This document shows, in pieces, positions 46,643-59,400 of a stretch of DNA of 64,000 nucleotides. Source of the DNA: Limnomonas spitsbergensis. Its lineage: Eukaryota; Chlorophyta; Chlorophyceae; Chlamydomonadales. The stretch lies in assembly GCA_037349105.1 (NCBI GenBank), contig JAYJMM010000029.1, positions 1,054,001 through 1,118,000 of the forward strand, read 5' to 3'. A program made the position numbers and the translations under genes. The notes under the pieces were generated by a model that made no database searches, was not told the DNA's origin, and was given only the letters and a program-made list of their open reading frames with translations. Position 1 is the first letter of the stretch; every line of letters begins with the position of its first letter.

Positions 46643-47467
46643 GTGCGATATTGGCAGGCGGCTATGTGTGCAAGCGGGGGGTAGTGCGTATGCGGGCGGG
46701 GTGTTTGCATGTGGGAAGGAGCTGAGAATGCAGGTGGAGGGTCGCGAGCGCGGCTACGTGCTGTGAATGCAATGAAGGACCTGGGCATCCAAGGAATGCG
46801 CAAGCGTGTGGGGCGCTCTGCAAGCAGGCGGGATGCTGTGCATGTGGGCAGGGGTGTGTGCATGTAGGCAGTTTGCATGTGGGTGGGAGCTGTCCATGCA
46901 AGCGGTGCGCATGCGGCCGGGGGGTAGTCCGGTAGTGCATGCAAGCGGGCAGGGTCACGTGCATGCATGCGGGGGGCTGGGCATGCATTCGGGGGCTGTC
47001 AGTACTGGTGGAAGCTGCGCATGCATGTAAGATGTTTCCCAAAAAGAGTGGGATGCTGTGTTCGCTGGCTCAATGCGGTGCATGTGGGCCGAAACTGCAC
47101 ACAAAAATGCAGTGAATGCTCTTGCAGCAGGCACAGGTTCAGGCACGCGTCATACCAGTAAAAGTAGGACCTGCAGCTTTAGATAATTGCGCCTCATCAG
47201 GATGGGCTGCAGCAGCGATTAGTCCACCCTCGCCTGCAACACCCCCGCTTCCATGGAGGCCCTCTGGGCACTTGGTACGATCGGAATCGAGGTCGATGAA
47301 TAACGAGTAATGCATATATTTAATGGCATGCGCTCCTCTTCAAAGATGACGGACTTAGGAAAAAATGACGTCACTTACCGGTACTTGCCAACATTGGCAA
47401 GTAATGCCATGTCATTTGACTGAAACGTTGGAGAGTAAAAGTACGTTTTTAAGGGAGATCGATACCT
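46643..47467 (-). repeat. Right terminal inverted repeat
   Basis: Reverse complement of the left arm. Its inner end lies near 46643 and its outer end is GGGAGATCGATACCT. It differs from the left arm by short indels, for example a six-base insertion after TTGCCAATGTTGGCAA-like sequence. Confidence 0.85.
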
Positions 47468-47476
47468 CCGGGATTT
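47468..47476. other. Right target-site duplication of the transposon
   Basis: CCGGGATTT directly follows the right terminal repeat and matches the left flank at 8 of 9 positions. Confidence 0.7.
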
Positions 47477-47720
47477 GGTCACTCAAGGCCAGGCCAAAGC
47501 CATGTCAGGGCCTCTCCGTACGGTGGCCACGACTGCGACTGAGCCAGATAAGCGAAAGGGAATCGGGAATCTCACTAAACAGTTGAAGAAACATCAATGT
47601 TTATAAGAAAGGAATTTAATGACGCTGCTGCTAAGCAGTTTGCCGAACAGTAATCCAGCCTTTACTCGGGAATTTTCTCCGCCCTCGCCATCCTACACCT
47701 TTCCTATCGCCATTTCGACA

Positions 47721-50700
47721 ATGATGCAGGCCAGAAAGCGCACTAAGCTTGAGGTCTTCCAGTCATACTGTAACACACTGCGAGAGCGTGGTGACATTGA
47801 CGTAGAGGCTCCGGGATTTATTGAAGGCCTGAAGCAGCACTTTACTCGTCTGCCCACGCGATATGCGTTGGACGTCAACATGGATTCTCTGGACGTTTTG
47901 AGCCATAAGCGTCTGCTGGAGGAGGCGAGGTCAGACCCTTCTGCGGTATCCTTCGCAGTCAGGCCAGTGGAGGTGGTGATACCAAGACAGGGTGACACGT
48001 CTCCGGAGGCGGGACAGGTGTGCAGCTAGCTGACGCAGCAAGCCACGGCAAAGACCTCCACCCCGAAACTCGCTGAACTTGCTCTCTTGCTTCAGAAGGT
48101 ACCGGTTAAGGAAGAACGTCATGCGCTCCCCAAGCCAGCCTTCGGTTCATCCCCGAATCTACAGGTATAGATCCCTTTTCCGTTTAGCTTGCCCCTCAAA
48201 AGCTACTGAACATCCCTTTTTGTTGGAAGGCTCTTACAATCGAAGCTGGGGAGAGAGCGTTTGAAGATGACATGGCCTCTTCCTCCGGCCAGAACCATGC
48301 TGGGGAGCACATGACGTTCTATGAGATCACTGTGGCATCCGCAGACCAGCCAAAGCTTTTGAGCAGATTATCAGAAGCTCTGGTGCGTGTCTCATGCAAG
48401 CATTGCCGGGATATGTGGAGGAGAGGCTTATGCGTCTGGATCGTTTGCTAAGAGAGGTTCCCCAATGCAGGGTGATTTGGGCTTCAACATTCGAGAAGCC
48501 CATGCATTCAACACGAATGATGGCTTTTCTCTAGATGTGTTTGTAGCAGACCGGGATGAACAGCAGGTGAGGAATTATCCTTGCAGTGAGACCAATGAAC
48601 TGCATGGAATGATCATGTGCCATGCTGTTCATAATATAACTTATATATTGCGCATCACCATGCAACCGCTTCCTAACCCATGCAGTCAAATGCCAACCTG
48701 GCGGAGCTCCTGGGAGACCGCTTGGCTCAGATGCCGCCCCCATCCGGAACAGGAACAAAGCCTTCCATTGCTTCAGCGGCACCGTTGCCAATGTTGCATT
48801 TACCCCAGGAGGCGCCTGCATCGTCAGTCATAGCGCTCATGCAACAAGTACGCCGCCCGTCTCATGACTCCGGGGGATGGCCCTCGAGGATGCAATACTT
48901 TTCTAAAATAGTCAATCTTGACAGCCGTTGGGGGTTAAACAAATTGTATTAAACATGATGTGGGGATAGTGGATGGGAGCAGGCAGGGAGACCCTGAGCC
49001 CTAATTCATTGTCCAACAACCCCTGTAGGGCGAGGCCCGGCCAGAGACGCCTCTGGCAGACGACTGGGAAATCGACATCACACAGCTGCAGATTGATGCG
49101 AAAGTGGCCTCTGGGGCATTCAGCAACCTCTACCGGGGCAGTTACTGCGGCCAGGAGGTTGCAGTCAAGATCCTCAAGGATGTCCAGGATGACACCAGCC
49201 AGTACCAAGAGTTTATGCAGGTAAGAGGAGGGTTGTAGCATTCAAATTTGTGCAGCATTCAAATACTATTATGTTTGCTCTTGGAAGAAATCAAGCTTGT
49301 TCTCAAACAAGAGCTCCCATGACAAGGGGGACGGTGAATGCTGTTCAGGTAGAAAGATATTTCATGCTTGTGTTTTCCCTCCTTCCCAGCTGCATCATGA
49401 TAGTAGGCTTGTACTGTTCCTCGATGCCTTCCTCATACCTCCATTTGTGTTGCACCTGCCTCGCTTGCAGGAGGTGTCTATCATGAGGAAGGTGCGGCAC
49501 AAGAACGTGGTGCAGTTCATCGGCGCCTGCACACGGAAACCAAACCTCTGCATCGTGTTTGAGTTTATGTCGGGAGGCAGCGTGTATGACTACATGCGTC
49601 GGGTGAGTGTGGGACAGTATGAATGGTTTAGTACGCTTTATACCAGCCTTAAGGCGCCGCCGATAGGGGCCTACCCTGGACTGGTCTACGGCGAGTGGCC
49701 AAAGCACCAGGTCTGCTGCACCAGGTCCCATTAGCCATTGGCCAAGATGAAGCTGCAGGGTATTAAGAGGCAGTGAGCTAAAATTAATAGAGCGGCTGGA
49801 GTCCTGGGCTCCTGGACTCCTGGCTGAGGGAAATTAAATTACCGCCAGGGCCGGGCATTAACACTGAATTTGATGCATGGACAGTAGAAGTACAGTGACA
49901 GTCTGTTAAACAAGAAGTATAGGTGGCTGTCCTATCTTAAGCTGACAGCTGCATTGGCTGTTTTGTTCGTAGGAGGGCATGCTGTCCCTTCCACAAGTGC
50001 TCAAGATTGCAGCTGATGTGTCGAGAGGCATGGACTACCTTCACCAGCGCAAGATCATTCATCGGGACCTTAAGGTAGGCAACGAAGAACTGGCTATTTA
50101 AGCTCCAAATTCAGCAACAGCCTGGCCTAGCTTACAGCCATGGGGGCCTGGTGTGGCTAGACTATTCACCGGGGCTGGTGAAGGTAAAAGCTGTGAATAA
50201 CTGGCTATTTCAGCGTGCTTCAGCTGCAATCCAGCGACAGCCTCGCCTACCGCCAGGGGGGTCCTTGGCAGCAGAATCGTATACTGGGATGATAAGGGTA
50301 GGCTGTGAAACCTTTACGCCTTTCCTGCTCATCTGACAAAAAGAGTCCTTCACTGCCTGACTATTTGCACCTAGCAAACATGCAATGCTCCAACGTCCAT
50401 GAAATAAATCAACGATCACTCGATTTACCACTCTATTTACCCCATGCCTCACTCAAAATGTCACACCTCAGGCGGCCAACCTGCTGATGGATGAGCACCA
50501 CATTGTCAAAATTGCAGACTTCGGGGTAGCGCGAATAATTGAAACAACAGGGCACATGACAGCTGAGACGGGGACGTACAGGTGGGTGGTCACTGCCCTG
50601 GATGCATTGTTGTTCGAATTCTGTTTTTCTGCTGCTGTGAATCAAACTCGGGAGTTGCTACCCTGTGCCACTATCAAATTCGTCCCCTCCATGGCCAGGC

Positions 50701-51355
50701 TGTTGGTGCTAAGGGGGAAGGCCGCCCCCGGCGTTGGCATGGTTTGGTCCTTTATGTCCCAGGGGTGGCTCCGCGACAGCCACCCAAAGGTGTCCTGGCG
50801 CGCAGTAAAATAAACGCCATGTCCCTGTTGTTGGTGTCAGGTGGATGGCCCCTGAGGTGATCGAGCACAGACCGTACGATGAGAAGGCCGACGTCTTCTC
50901 CTTTGCGATAGTGTTGTGGGAGCTGATCACATGCAAGGTCCCGTACAATGAAATGACGCCTCTTCAAGTGAGTGCTTCTAGGATTCATTGCAGCAATGAT
51001 GTGTGCCACCGTGGGGACCGTCGCATGTCTCTGTTCCTGCCTAGTTTATGAACAGTTTATGAACACTACGTGGCTGTTTCTGTGCCCTGTGCAGGCTGCT
51101 GTCGGCGTGGTGCAGAAGGGATTGAGACCAGGTGTCCCAGCTGGTGCCCCTCCCGCACTAGGGCAGCTGATGGAGGCGTGCTGGGTGCAGAATCCTGCGC
51201 TACGTCCATCATTCCGGGAGCTTACACCTCGGCTCTTGCTCATGTTGGAGGCAGCGCGTGATGAAGAGTCACGGAGGGCGGTGGCAGCAGCCTTGGTGGC
51301 AGCCAAACCAGCCCCTAGTGGGGGCCTGCTTTCTAAATTTCGAGGCAAGGGATGA
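47721..51355 (+). CDS. ACT-domain Ser/Thr/Tyr protein kinase, STY8/STY17/STY46 type
   Basis: Eleven exons join in phase into 566 residues: 47721-48017, 48096-48164, 48230-48382, 48471-48566, 48686-48847, 49029-49220, 49471-49602, 49973-50074, 50472-50581, 50841-50967, 51095-51355. An ACT domain covers about 141-205 ([17 protein letters not shown] to LDVFVADR). The kinase domain covers about 270-535: DWEID start, K306 in VAVKILK, HRDLK at 397-401, DFG at 417-419, TYRWMAPE. The Gly-rich loop reads SGAFSN, so its third glycine is replaced by serine, though family members keep SGSFGD. Plant relatives phosphorylate chloroplast transit peptides in the cytosol; whether this one does is an inference. 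The start is the first of two adjacent ATGs. The tail is Ala-rich and basic. Confidence 0.92.
50085..50300. repeat. Tandem duplication of about 120 bp in kinase intron 8
   Basis: ACTGGCTATTT followed by a CAGC-ACAGCCT-GCCTA order occurs at about 50089 and again at about 50201. The copies are diverged. It is intronic and has no coding role. Confidence 0.5.
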
Positions 51356-51990
51356 GAGCGACGTGGCAGCTGGTCAAGCATCTCTGGACTAGTCGGCAAA
51401 TCCGGCTATCCCTGGTTCTCGCACCCTTCAATTTATTGATTTGTGATGAGGGGGTGTCACTTGTCAGAAGAAACTAAAAGAACTGCTCTCACTTATCCTT
51501 ATCTACGTCGGGGAGCTCCACCTGGTCTTGCCATGTCAAGACCTATGAGCTAGTAAGAGCTAGAGTCTAGCTATCATGGATGTAGAAAGAAGCCGAAAGA
51601 AGCGATGTTTCTTTCTTGTTGCCCATAAATGCATTACCGGAGTCCTCAGTCGCATGTCAGTTCTCGTTGGGAAGAATAGCCTCATGACATGGCTGAGGTC
51701 CTCTGCAAGCATTGTCTTCATGGAATGCTGCAACTGGATCACAAGTCAGCCCATAAACCTGAGTCCCTTCTGCAACTGCATCGAAAGTACACATTGGCCA
51801 CCATGGCCATTCACAAAATAACTCCAGACGTTTGTCTCATCCTTACTCTCCACACACAGGTTGGCGACACAGCGCATAGGATCACCTCTCTAGAATTGCC
51901 GATGCCTGTTATCTACTCTCATCTTGTACGGGGCACGCCACAAATATTTACACTCGTCAGATCGTCCGCATACGTCTACGTTTGTCAGGA
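51356..51990. other. Spacer between the kinase and cytochrome b5 genes
   Basis: Both genes run the same way, so this holds the kinase 3' UTR and the cytochrome b5 promoter. No clear TGTAA or TATA motif was found. Confidence 0.4.
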
Positions 51991-52628
51991 ATGAAGAATT
52001 TGTCGTCACAAAAAGCGTCTGTGGTGGTGCCTGACAAAACTTTTGGATTGGAAGACGTGAAGCAGCATAAAACTGAAAAGTCATGTTGGATCATTGTGCA
52101 TGGCAACGTTTATGACGTGACCGAGTTTTTGGAGGAGCATCCAGGAGGCTACGATATAATTTTGGCGGTCACTGGTACGGGGGCGGAAACATGACTGCAA
52201 AAACACCGATTATAAATGCTGTGATTGGGAATTTATGAACAGCCATGTTCGCAATATCTGTACGTTCACCCAATCTCAGGAAAGGACGCGACGCAGGATT
52301 TTGACGAGATCGGCCATTCAAATAGTGCGAAAGCGTTACTGGCAAAATACGTGATTGGGAGATATGAGGTGAGAAACTGGTTGAGGAGGAACTGACCTGT
52401 GGGCTGTGGCTCTGTTGCAGTGACATACTTGCAGTCCATGGGGTTTGTTGCCATCCATGCACACAGGGTGGCGATGCCGTGCCCATCCAGACGACTACAG
52501 ATAAAGAGCCATCAAGAGTTCCTGCAGTCCAGATGTCGGTGACGACTCGAGCCTTAAGAGTATTGCTGCCACTGTTGATTTTGCTGATTGCAATGGCTCT
52601 GAGCTTATACAGCAAGGAAACATCTTAA
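51991..52628 (+). CDS. Cytochrome b5, tail-anchored
   Basis: Three exons, 51991-52174, 52280-52368 and 52467-52628, encode 144 residues, the normal length for membrane cytochrome b5. The heme-binding core is intact: VYDVTEFLEEHPGG with axial His50, then GKDATQDFDEIGHS with axial His74, 24 residues apart as in the family. A linker of about 40 residues leads to one hydrophobic helix, VLLPLLILLIAMALSLY, and a short polar tail, so the protein should be anchored in the ER membrane by its C-terminus. It passes electrons from reductases to desaturases and P450s. The exon-1 donor is GTACGG, weak but the only one in phase. Confidence 0.93.
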
Positions 52629-53491
52629 ACCCTCTGATGTGATATGATTGGTTGGTTGGTTGCTGGCTTAGCAGTTTTTATCCTGTGGAAAGAAACTAGT
52701 ACCTAGTGCCAGTAGCAGGCAACCTGCATGTATTTTACATTTCTCTACCCTGAGGATAGCTGGGCAGACGTCTGCAGGCTAAAATGCGGACACTCTCTTG
52801 GTTGGTGCACATGCCAAATGCAGTCCTATGTGCACAGCCTGTGGCCGGCAACAACACTGCCTGGTGGCACTCAATATTGGCACTGTTGTTACAGCCAGTC
52901 ACAGCCAAGTTGTATTGAAAGACAATTTACCTTATGCCCTGTCCTCCTCTAGTTAGATGTGGACAAATCTGGGAGTCCTGGATTGGGCAGGACAGAGAAG
53001 ACAAACGGTGCAGGATTCTATTTGCGGCAGACTTAACTGCAAAGTCGTTGTAACTGCGAGCCCGCCTCAGGCTCAGTATTTCCCTATCCGCTTTGTAACA
53101 AAACAACAATTTGCAATATAATTAACAGTGTATTGGTAAATGTTTTGTTGTCAGACATGTTAACCTATGCCTATCATGTTAACCGGGTGGTGCAGACTGT
53201 CAAAATTAGACATCATAATCACGTTAAAAGCATGGCCAGCGGACATGGGCAAAAAGCAGGTCATGGTGCCACGAAGGATACGGTCTGCGCAATCGGGAAT
53301 GAAATATTATTTAATATGAAATGTAAATTGTAGGTCAAGTCGAAGTCTAAGTGAGGCTCTAAGACAACCGTGGGCAGAAGTGAGTACAGGTCCAGGTCAT
53401 TGTTTGAAAAATGGATGTCAGAAAGATGGCATGACAGAATAATTAACAAGGTGACGAGAACGCACTCAACGGTATTTACAAAACTTGGGCC
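52629..53491. other. Spacer between convergent cytochrome b5 and pherophorin-like genes
   Basis: AT-rich sequence with several ATTAA and TTAAC runs. It holds the 3' UTRs of both genes. No coding segment or structured RNA was recognised. Confidence 0.45.
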
Positions 53492-56400
53492 TTAGACTTG
53501 GCTCCAGTACGGCAAGGCCTCCTGAGGGGGCGGTGGTGTGCCCGGGGTCCCCTCAGCCTGCATCGGAGAGCGGGGAGCTGTTGACGGCGTGCTTGGGCCT
53601 GCAGCCGCATCGTCACCTTCAAGTGTGGCCCCAGCAGCTACCCCTGCCCCTGCCCCCGCTGCCGCTTCAGCGCCTGAGGGCACCACCCCATCAAACTCTC
53701 GTTTATTGGGCGCCCATCTCTTCTGCTTCTGCCGGTACAGGATGTAAAGCACTGCTACCAGGATGGCCAGGAGTATGATCCCTCCTACGACAGAGACCAC
53801 AATGACAGCAATCAGCTCGGCGTGTGAGAGGCCAGGTGAGCTGCTGCCATCGTCAGGAGACCCAGTGGGGGCCGGCGGGGGAGAGGGAGGGGTGGGGCCT
53901 GTGAGAGTCATAACCCAGGCTGTCCTATTGCTGGCGATGAGCTGCACCGTGCATGAAGTCGCAGGGCTGCTCCCCATTTGAGCACAGATGTCACTCAGAG
54001 ACAGCGACGAGCCTGCACCACGCGGCAATGCACATTGACGTGCGTTAGGACCAGGGGGTGAAAGGAGGGCCTTGTCTGAAGTCCCCAAACTGAGGACAGT
54101 TTATGAGCTAGCTATGAGCAACAAGAAGGGCTGCCTAACAAGAACAGGTCACAGTTCTTGTCGATGACTGAGCACGCACCTGGCAAAGAAAACGAGTAGG
54201 TGTACTGGTGGCCTGCCTTTGGCACCAGCGTCCACGTCACTGCCCCTCGAGAGATCTGATCCGGAGAACGTGTCAGGGACCTGGAGGAGCGGCGACCCAC
54301 TCCTGTAGAGGAGGTGTTAGCTGACGCCACATTGGAGGTGGCCAGCGGCGCGGCTGTATTTGTTTGTGCCAGGCTATCAGAGGCGCTGGGAGTGAGCAGT
54401 ACACGCATGTACAACGGGGATACGGCAAACACGGCGGCCTGCACGTACAGGGTGGAAGATATTTAGATCCAGGGCTTAGCAGCAGGTCATAGCGGAAGGC
54501 ATGTGCCAGGCTACCAGCTCACCTGCTGGGCTACACATGCGCTGTTCTCTGCATTGCTCAGCAGGCTGATGGACAGCTGTGTGGCATCTCCGGCCGCAGT
54601 GCTGCCTTGGGTCATCACGGACTGGAAGCATGTCGTGGCCACCATGTCCAAGGCCAGGTAGGGAGCACCAGAGTCCAGTGTGCCCGGGCCATCCGCAAGG
54701 TAGGGGTCCAGCAGGAGAGTGCTGTTGTAAAGCGCCGGCGATGTCACTATGCTACTCTCCGCATAGTTCGATGTGGGTCCGCCAGCTGGGTCAAGGTAGT
54801 ACACCAGGGAGGCGATGTCACCGAACGGTTCCTGTACGGAGGCGGTGCTGCGCTTGGCAGCAGTCAGTCGGAAGACACCCGCATCGTTGACGCTGACGAT
54901 GGGCGAGATCAGGTCCGAGTTAGTGACGACCAGAGTAATAGCTGCGAACGTCTGTTCATAGGTGGTGATGATGTTGGAGGCGGCTGCCTGGCTGCTGGTG
55001 CCACCTGGGGTGTAGAAAGAGCTGCTCCAGTTTCCTGCTAGGTACAATGGGCCGGTGAGGAAGACCATGAAGCCGGTCACGTCGTTGCAGGCTTCGGACT
55101 CGGACCCGCAACCTCGTGGAGTCTGGGAAGCACCGACCTGTGAGACAGAAATCAAAGTGTCAGGATGGGGCGTTTGAATAAATAATCTGAGGAATGCTGT
55201 CAGCTATCATCCAACCCTGATCGAGGGATCCTGAGCAATTATTAAGCTTGAAACAAGCTTGACATAAACTTAAAATAAGCTTGAAATAAGCAAGAAATGT
55301 AGGCGCCCTCACACACCTGGAAGGACAGCACAATGTGCGTGGCGTTTTGTACTACGTCGTACATCTGCAGCCCGTAGTTGGTGTTGGCAATAGACACCTG
55401 TCTGTCCGGAAGCTGAATGGATCCCGGAATATTGGCGCCAGATGGTCTGATACCAGCTGGGGGAAGTGGGGGCGGTGATGATAGGGGTGGGGGAGAAGGG
55501 GTTGGAGGAGGAGAGGGAGACTTCAGGGAGGGTTGGAAGGGTGGAGATGGTGACGGGGGATCCGGCACTTGTGGTGGGGCTGGTATTTCTAGGGGTTGGT
55601 TGGGAGGAGAAGGAGGGCTGGGAGGAGATGTCGGCGAGGGTGACGGTGATAGCGGGCTGGGAGTTTCAAATGGATAGGGAGGATTTGGTGGGGGGGCAGG
55701 AGGGGAATGGGGCAAGGGTGGGGAAGGAGGGTAGGTAGGAGGGACTGGGGAAGAAGGAAGAGGGCTGGGAGGAGAAGAAGTGGGGGGTGTAAATGGGGAA
55801 GGAGGGTAGGGAGGGGAAACAGGGGGGAGTGGAGAGGGGCTGGAAGGGACAGGGGGTGTAGGTTGGGAAGGAGGGTAGGAAGGAGGGTCTGGAGGGGAAG
55901 GAGAGGGGGGCATAGGAGGGGAAGGAGGGTAGGGAGGAGGGTCAGGAAGGGAAAAAGAGGGGGGCGTAGGTGGGGAGGGAGGGTAGGGAGGGAGATCTGG
56001 AGGGGAAGGAGAAGGGGGCATAGGTGGGGAAGGAGGGTAGGGAAGGGGAACTGGAGGGGAAGGAGAAGGGGGCATAGGTGGGGAAGGAGGGTAGGGAAGG
56101 GGGACAGGAGGGGAAGGAAAGGGGGGCGTAGGTGGGGAAAGAGGGTAGGGAGGAGGGACAGGAGGGGAAGGAGAGGGGGGCGTAGGTTGAGAAGGAGGGT
56201 AGGGAGGGGGGATAGGAGGGGAAGGAGAGGGGGGCGTAGGTGGGGAAGGAGGGTAGGGAGGAGGGACAGGAGGGGAAGGAAAGGGGGGCGTAGGTGGGTA
56301 AGGAGGGTAAGGAGGGGGGACTGGAGGGGAAGGAGAGGGGGGCGTAGGTTGGGAAGGAGGGTAGGGAGGGGGGACAGGAGGGGAAGGAGAGGGGGGCGTA

Positions 56401-59400
56401 GGTTGGGAAGGAGGGTAGGGAGGGGGATGTGGAGGAGAAGGAGAGGGGGGCGTAGGAGGGGATGGAGGGTAGGGAGGAGGGACAGGAGGGGAAGGAGAGG
56501 GGGGCGTAGGAGGGGAAGGAGGGTAGGGAGGGAGATGTGGAGGTGAAGGAGAGGGGGGCATAGGTGGGGAAGGAGGATAGGGAGGGGGAACTGGAGGGGA
56601 AGGAGAGGGGGGCATAGGTGGGGATGGAGGGTAAGGAGGGGGATGTGGAGGTGAAGGAGAGGGGGGCATAGGTGGGGAGGAAGGGTAGGGAGGGGGAACT
56701 AGAGGGGAAGGAGAGGGGGGCATAGGTGGGGATGGAGGGTAGGGAGGAGGGACAGGAGGGGAAGGAGAGGGGGGCGTAGGTGGGGAAGGAGGGTAGGGAG
56801 GAGGGTCTGGAGGGGAAGGAGAGGGGGGCATAGGTTGGGAAGGAGGGTAGGGAGGAGGGTCTGGAGGGGAAGGAGAGGGGGGCATAGGTGGGGAAGGAGG
56901 GTTGGGAGGAGGGACAGTAGGGGAAGGAGAGGGGGGCGTAGGTGGGGAAGGAGGGTAGGGAGGGGGGATAGGAGGGGAAGGAGAGGGGGGCGTAGGTGGG
57001 GAAGGAGGGTAGGGAGGAGGGACAGGAGGGGAAGGAAAGGGGGGCGTAGGTGGGTAAGGAGGGTAAGGAGGGGGGACTGGAGGGGAAGGAGAGGGGGGCG
57101 TAGGTGGGGAAGGAGGGTAGGGAGGGGGGACAGGAGGGGAAGGAGAGGGAGGCGTAGGTTGGGAAGGAGGGTAGGGAGGGGGATGTGGAGGAGAAGGAGA
57201 GGGGGGCGTAGGAGGGGATGGAGGGTAGGGAGGAGGGACAGGAGGGGAAGGAGAGGGGGGCGTAGGAGGGGAAGGAGGGTAGGGAGGGAGATGTGGAGGT
57301 GAAGGAGAGGGGGGCATAGGTGGGGAAGGAGGATAGGGAGGGGGAACTGGAGGGGAAGGAGAGGGGGGCATAGGTGGGGATGGAGGGTAAGGAGGGGGAT
57401 GTGGAGGTGAAGGAGAGGGGGGCATAGGTGGGGAAGGAGGATAGGGAGGGGGAACTGGAGGGGAAGGAGAGGGGGGCATAGGTGGGGATGGAGGGTAAGG
57501 AGGGGGATGTGGAGGTGAAGGAGAGGGGGGCATAGGTGGGGAGGAAGGGTAGGGAGGGGGAACTAGAGGGGAAGGAGAGGGGGGCATAGGTGGGGATGGA
57601 GGGTAGGGAGGAGGGACAGGAGGGGAAGGAGAGGGGGGCGTAGGTGGGGAAGGAGGGTAGGGAGGAGGGTCTGGAGGGGAAGGAGAGGGGGGCATAGGTT
57701 GGGAAGGAGGGTAGGGAGGAGGGTCTGGAGGGGAAGGAGAGGGGGGCATAGGTGGGGAAGGAGGGTTGGGAGGAGGGACAGTAGGGGAAGGAGAGGGGGG
57801 CGTAGGTGGGGAAGGAGGGTAGGGAGGGGGGATAGGAGGGGAAGGAGAGGGGGGCGTAGGTGGGGAAGGAGGGTAGGGAGGAGGGACAGGAGGGGAAGGA
57901 AAGGGGGGCGTAGGTGGGTAAGGAGGGTAAGGAGGGGGGACTGGAGGGGAAGGAGAGGGGGGCGTAGGTGGGGAAGGAGGGTAGGGAGGGGGGACAGGAG
58001 GGGAAGGAGAGGGAGGCGTAGGTTGGGAAGGAGGGTAGGGAGGGGGATGTGGAGGAGAAGGAGAGGGGGGCGTAGGAGGGGATGGAGGGTAGGGAGGAGG
58101 GACAGGAGGGGAAGGAGAGGGGGGCGTAGGAGGGGAAGGAGGGTAGGGAGGGAGATGTGGAGGTGAAGGAGAGGGGGGCATAGGTGGGGAAGGAGGATAG
58201 GGAGGGGGAACTGGAGGGGAAGGAGAGGGGGGCATAGGTGGGGATGGAGGGTAAGGAGGGGGATGTGGAGGTGAAGGAGAGGGGGGCATAGGTGGGGAGG
58301 GAGGGTAGGGAGGGGGAACTGGAGGGGAAGGAGAGGGGGGCATAGGTGGGGATGGAGGGTAGGGAGGAGGGACAGGAGGGGAAGGAGAGGGGGGCGTAGG
58401 TGGGGAAGGAGGGTAGGGAGGAGGGTCTGGAGGGGAAGGAGAGGGGGGCATAGGTGGGGAAGGAGGGTAGGGAGGAGGGACAGGAGGGGAAGGAGAGGGG
58501 GGCATAGGTGGGGAAGGAGGGTTGGGAGGGGGGACAGTAGGGGAAGGAGAGGGGGGCGTAGGTGGGGAAGGAGGGTAGGGAGGAGGGACAGGAGGGGAAG
58601 GAGAGGGGGGCGTAGGTGGGTAAGGAGGGTAGGGAGGGGGGACAGGAGGGGAAGGAGAGGGGGGCGTAGGTTGGGAAGGAGGGTAGGGAGGAGGGACAGG
58701 AGGGGAAGGAAAGGGGGGCGTAGGTGGGTAAGGAGGGTAGGGAGGGGGGACTGGAGGGGAAGGAGAGGGGGGCGTAGGTGGGGAAGGAGGGTAGGGAGGG
58801 GGGACAGGAGGGGAAGGAGAGGGGGGCGTAGGTTGGGAAGGAGGGTAGGGAGGGGGATGTGGAGGAGAAGGAGAGGGGGGCGTAGGTGGGGATGGAGGGT
58901 AGGGAGGAGGGACAGGAGGGGAAGGAAAGGGGGGCGTAGGAGGGGAAGGAGGGTAGGGAGGGAGATGTGGAGGTGAAGGAGAGGGGGGCATAGGTGGGGA
59001 AGGAGGATAGGGAGGGGGAACTGGAGGGGAAGGAGAGGGGGGCATAGGTGGGGATGGAGGGTAAGGAGGGGGATGTGGAGGTGAAGGAGAGGGGGGCATA
59101 GGTGGGGAGGGAGGGTAGGGAGGGGGACCTGGAGGGGAAGGAGAGGGGGGCATAGGTGGGGTTGGAGGGTAGGGAGGAGGGACAGGAGGGGAAGGAGAGG
59201 GGGGCGTAGGTGGGGAAGGAGGGTAGGGAGGAGGGTCTGGAGGGGAAGGAGAGGGGGGCATAGGTGGGGAAGGAGGGTAGGGAGGAGGGTCTGGAGGGGA
59301 AGGAGAGGGGGGCATAGGTGGGGAAGGAGGGTTGGGAGGAGGGGCAGTAGGGGAAGGAGAGGGGGGCGTAGGTGGGGAAGGAGGGTAGGGAGGAGGGACA

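Larger units (their letters stand above)
41585..47467. mobile_element. Mutator-like DNA transposon with ~820-bp terminal inverted repeats
   Basis: The 5.88-kb segment is bounded by long inverted repeats, 41585-42402 and 46643-47467. They begin AG(A/G)TATCGATCTCCCTT and stay roughly 90% alike by eye. A 9-bp (8/9 identical) target-site duplication flanks them. Long terminal repeats plus an 8-10-bp duplication are the hallmark of Mutator-like elements. Inside lie degenerate CATGCACAGC repeats, a 66-bp satellite (43925-45115) and stretches with coding-like sequence. No MURA-type transposase was recognised, so the copy is probably non-autonomous or has captured host sequence. Other classes with long inverted repeats cannot be excluded. 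The right end is about 250 bp upstream of the kinase start codon. Confidence 0.75.

Noticed and set aside
47931..52615. Minus-strand open frames opposite the kinase and cytochrome b5 genes
   Set aside because: The plus-strand exons have phase-checked splice sites and strong family motifs; the opposite frames are shadows.
52169..52615. Long minus-strand frame over the cytochrome b5 exons
   Set aside because: The plus strand encodes HPGG and both heme histidines across in-phase exons, so the antisense frame is incidental.
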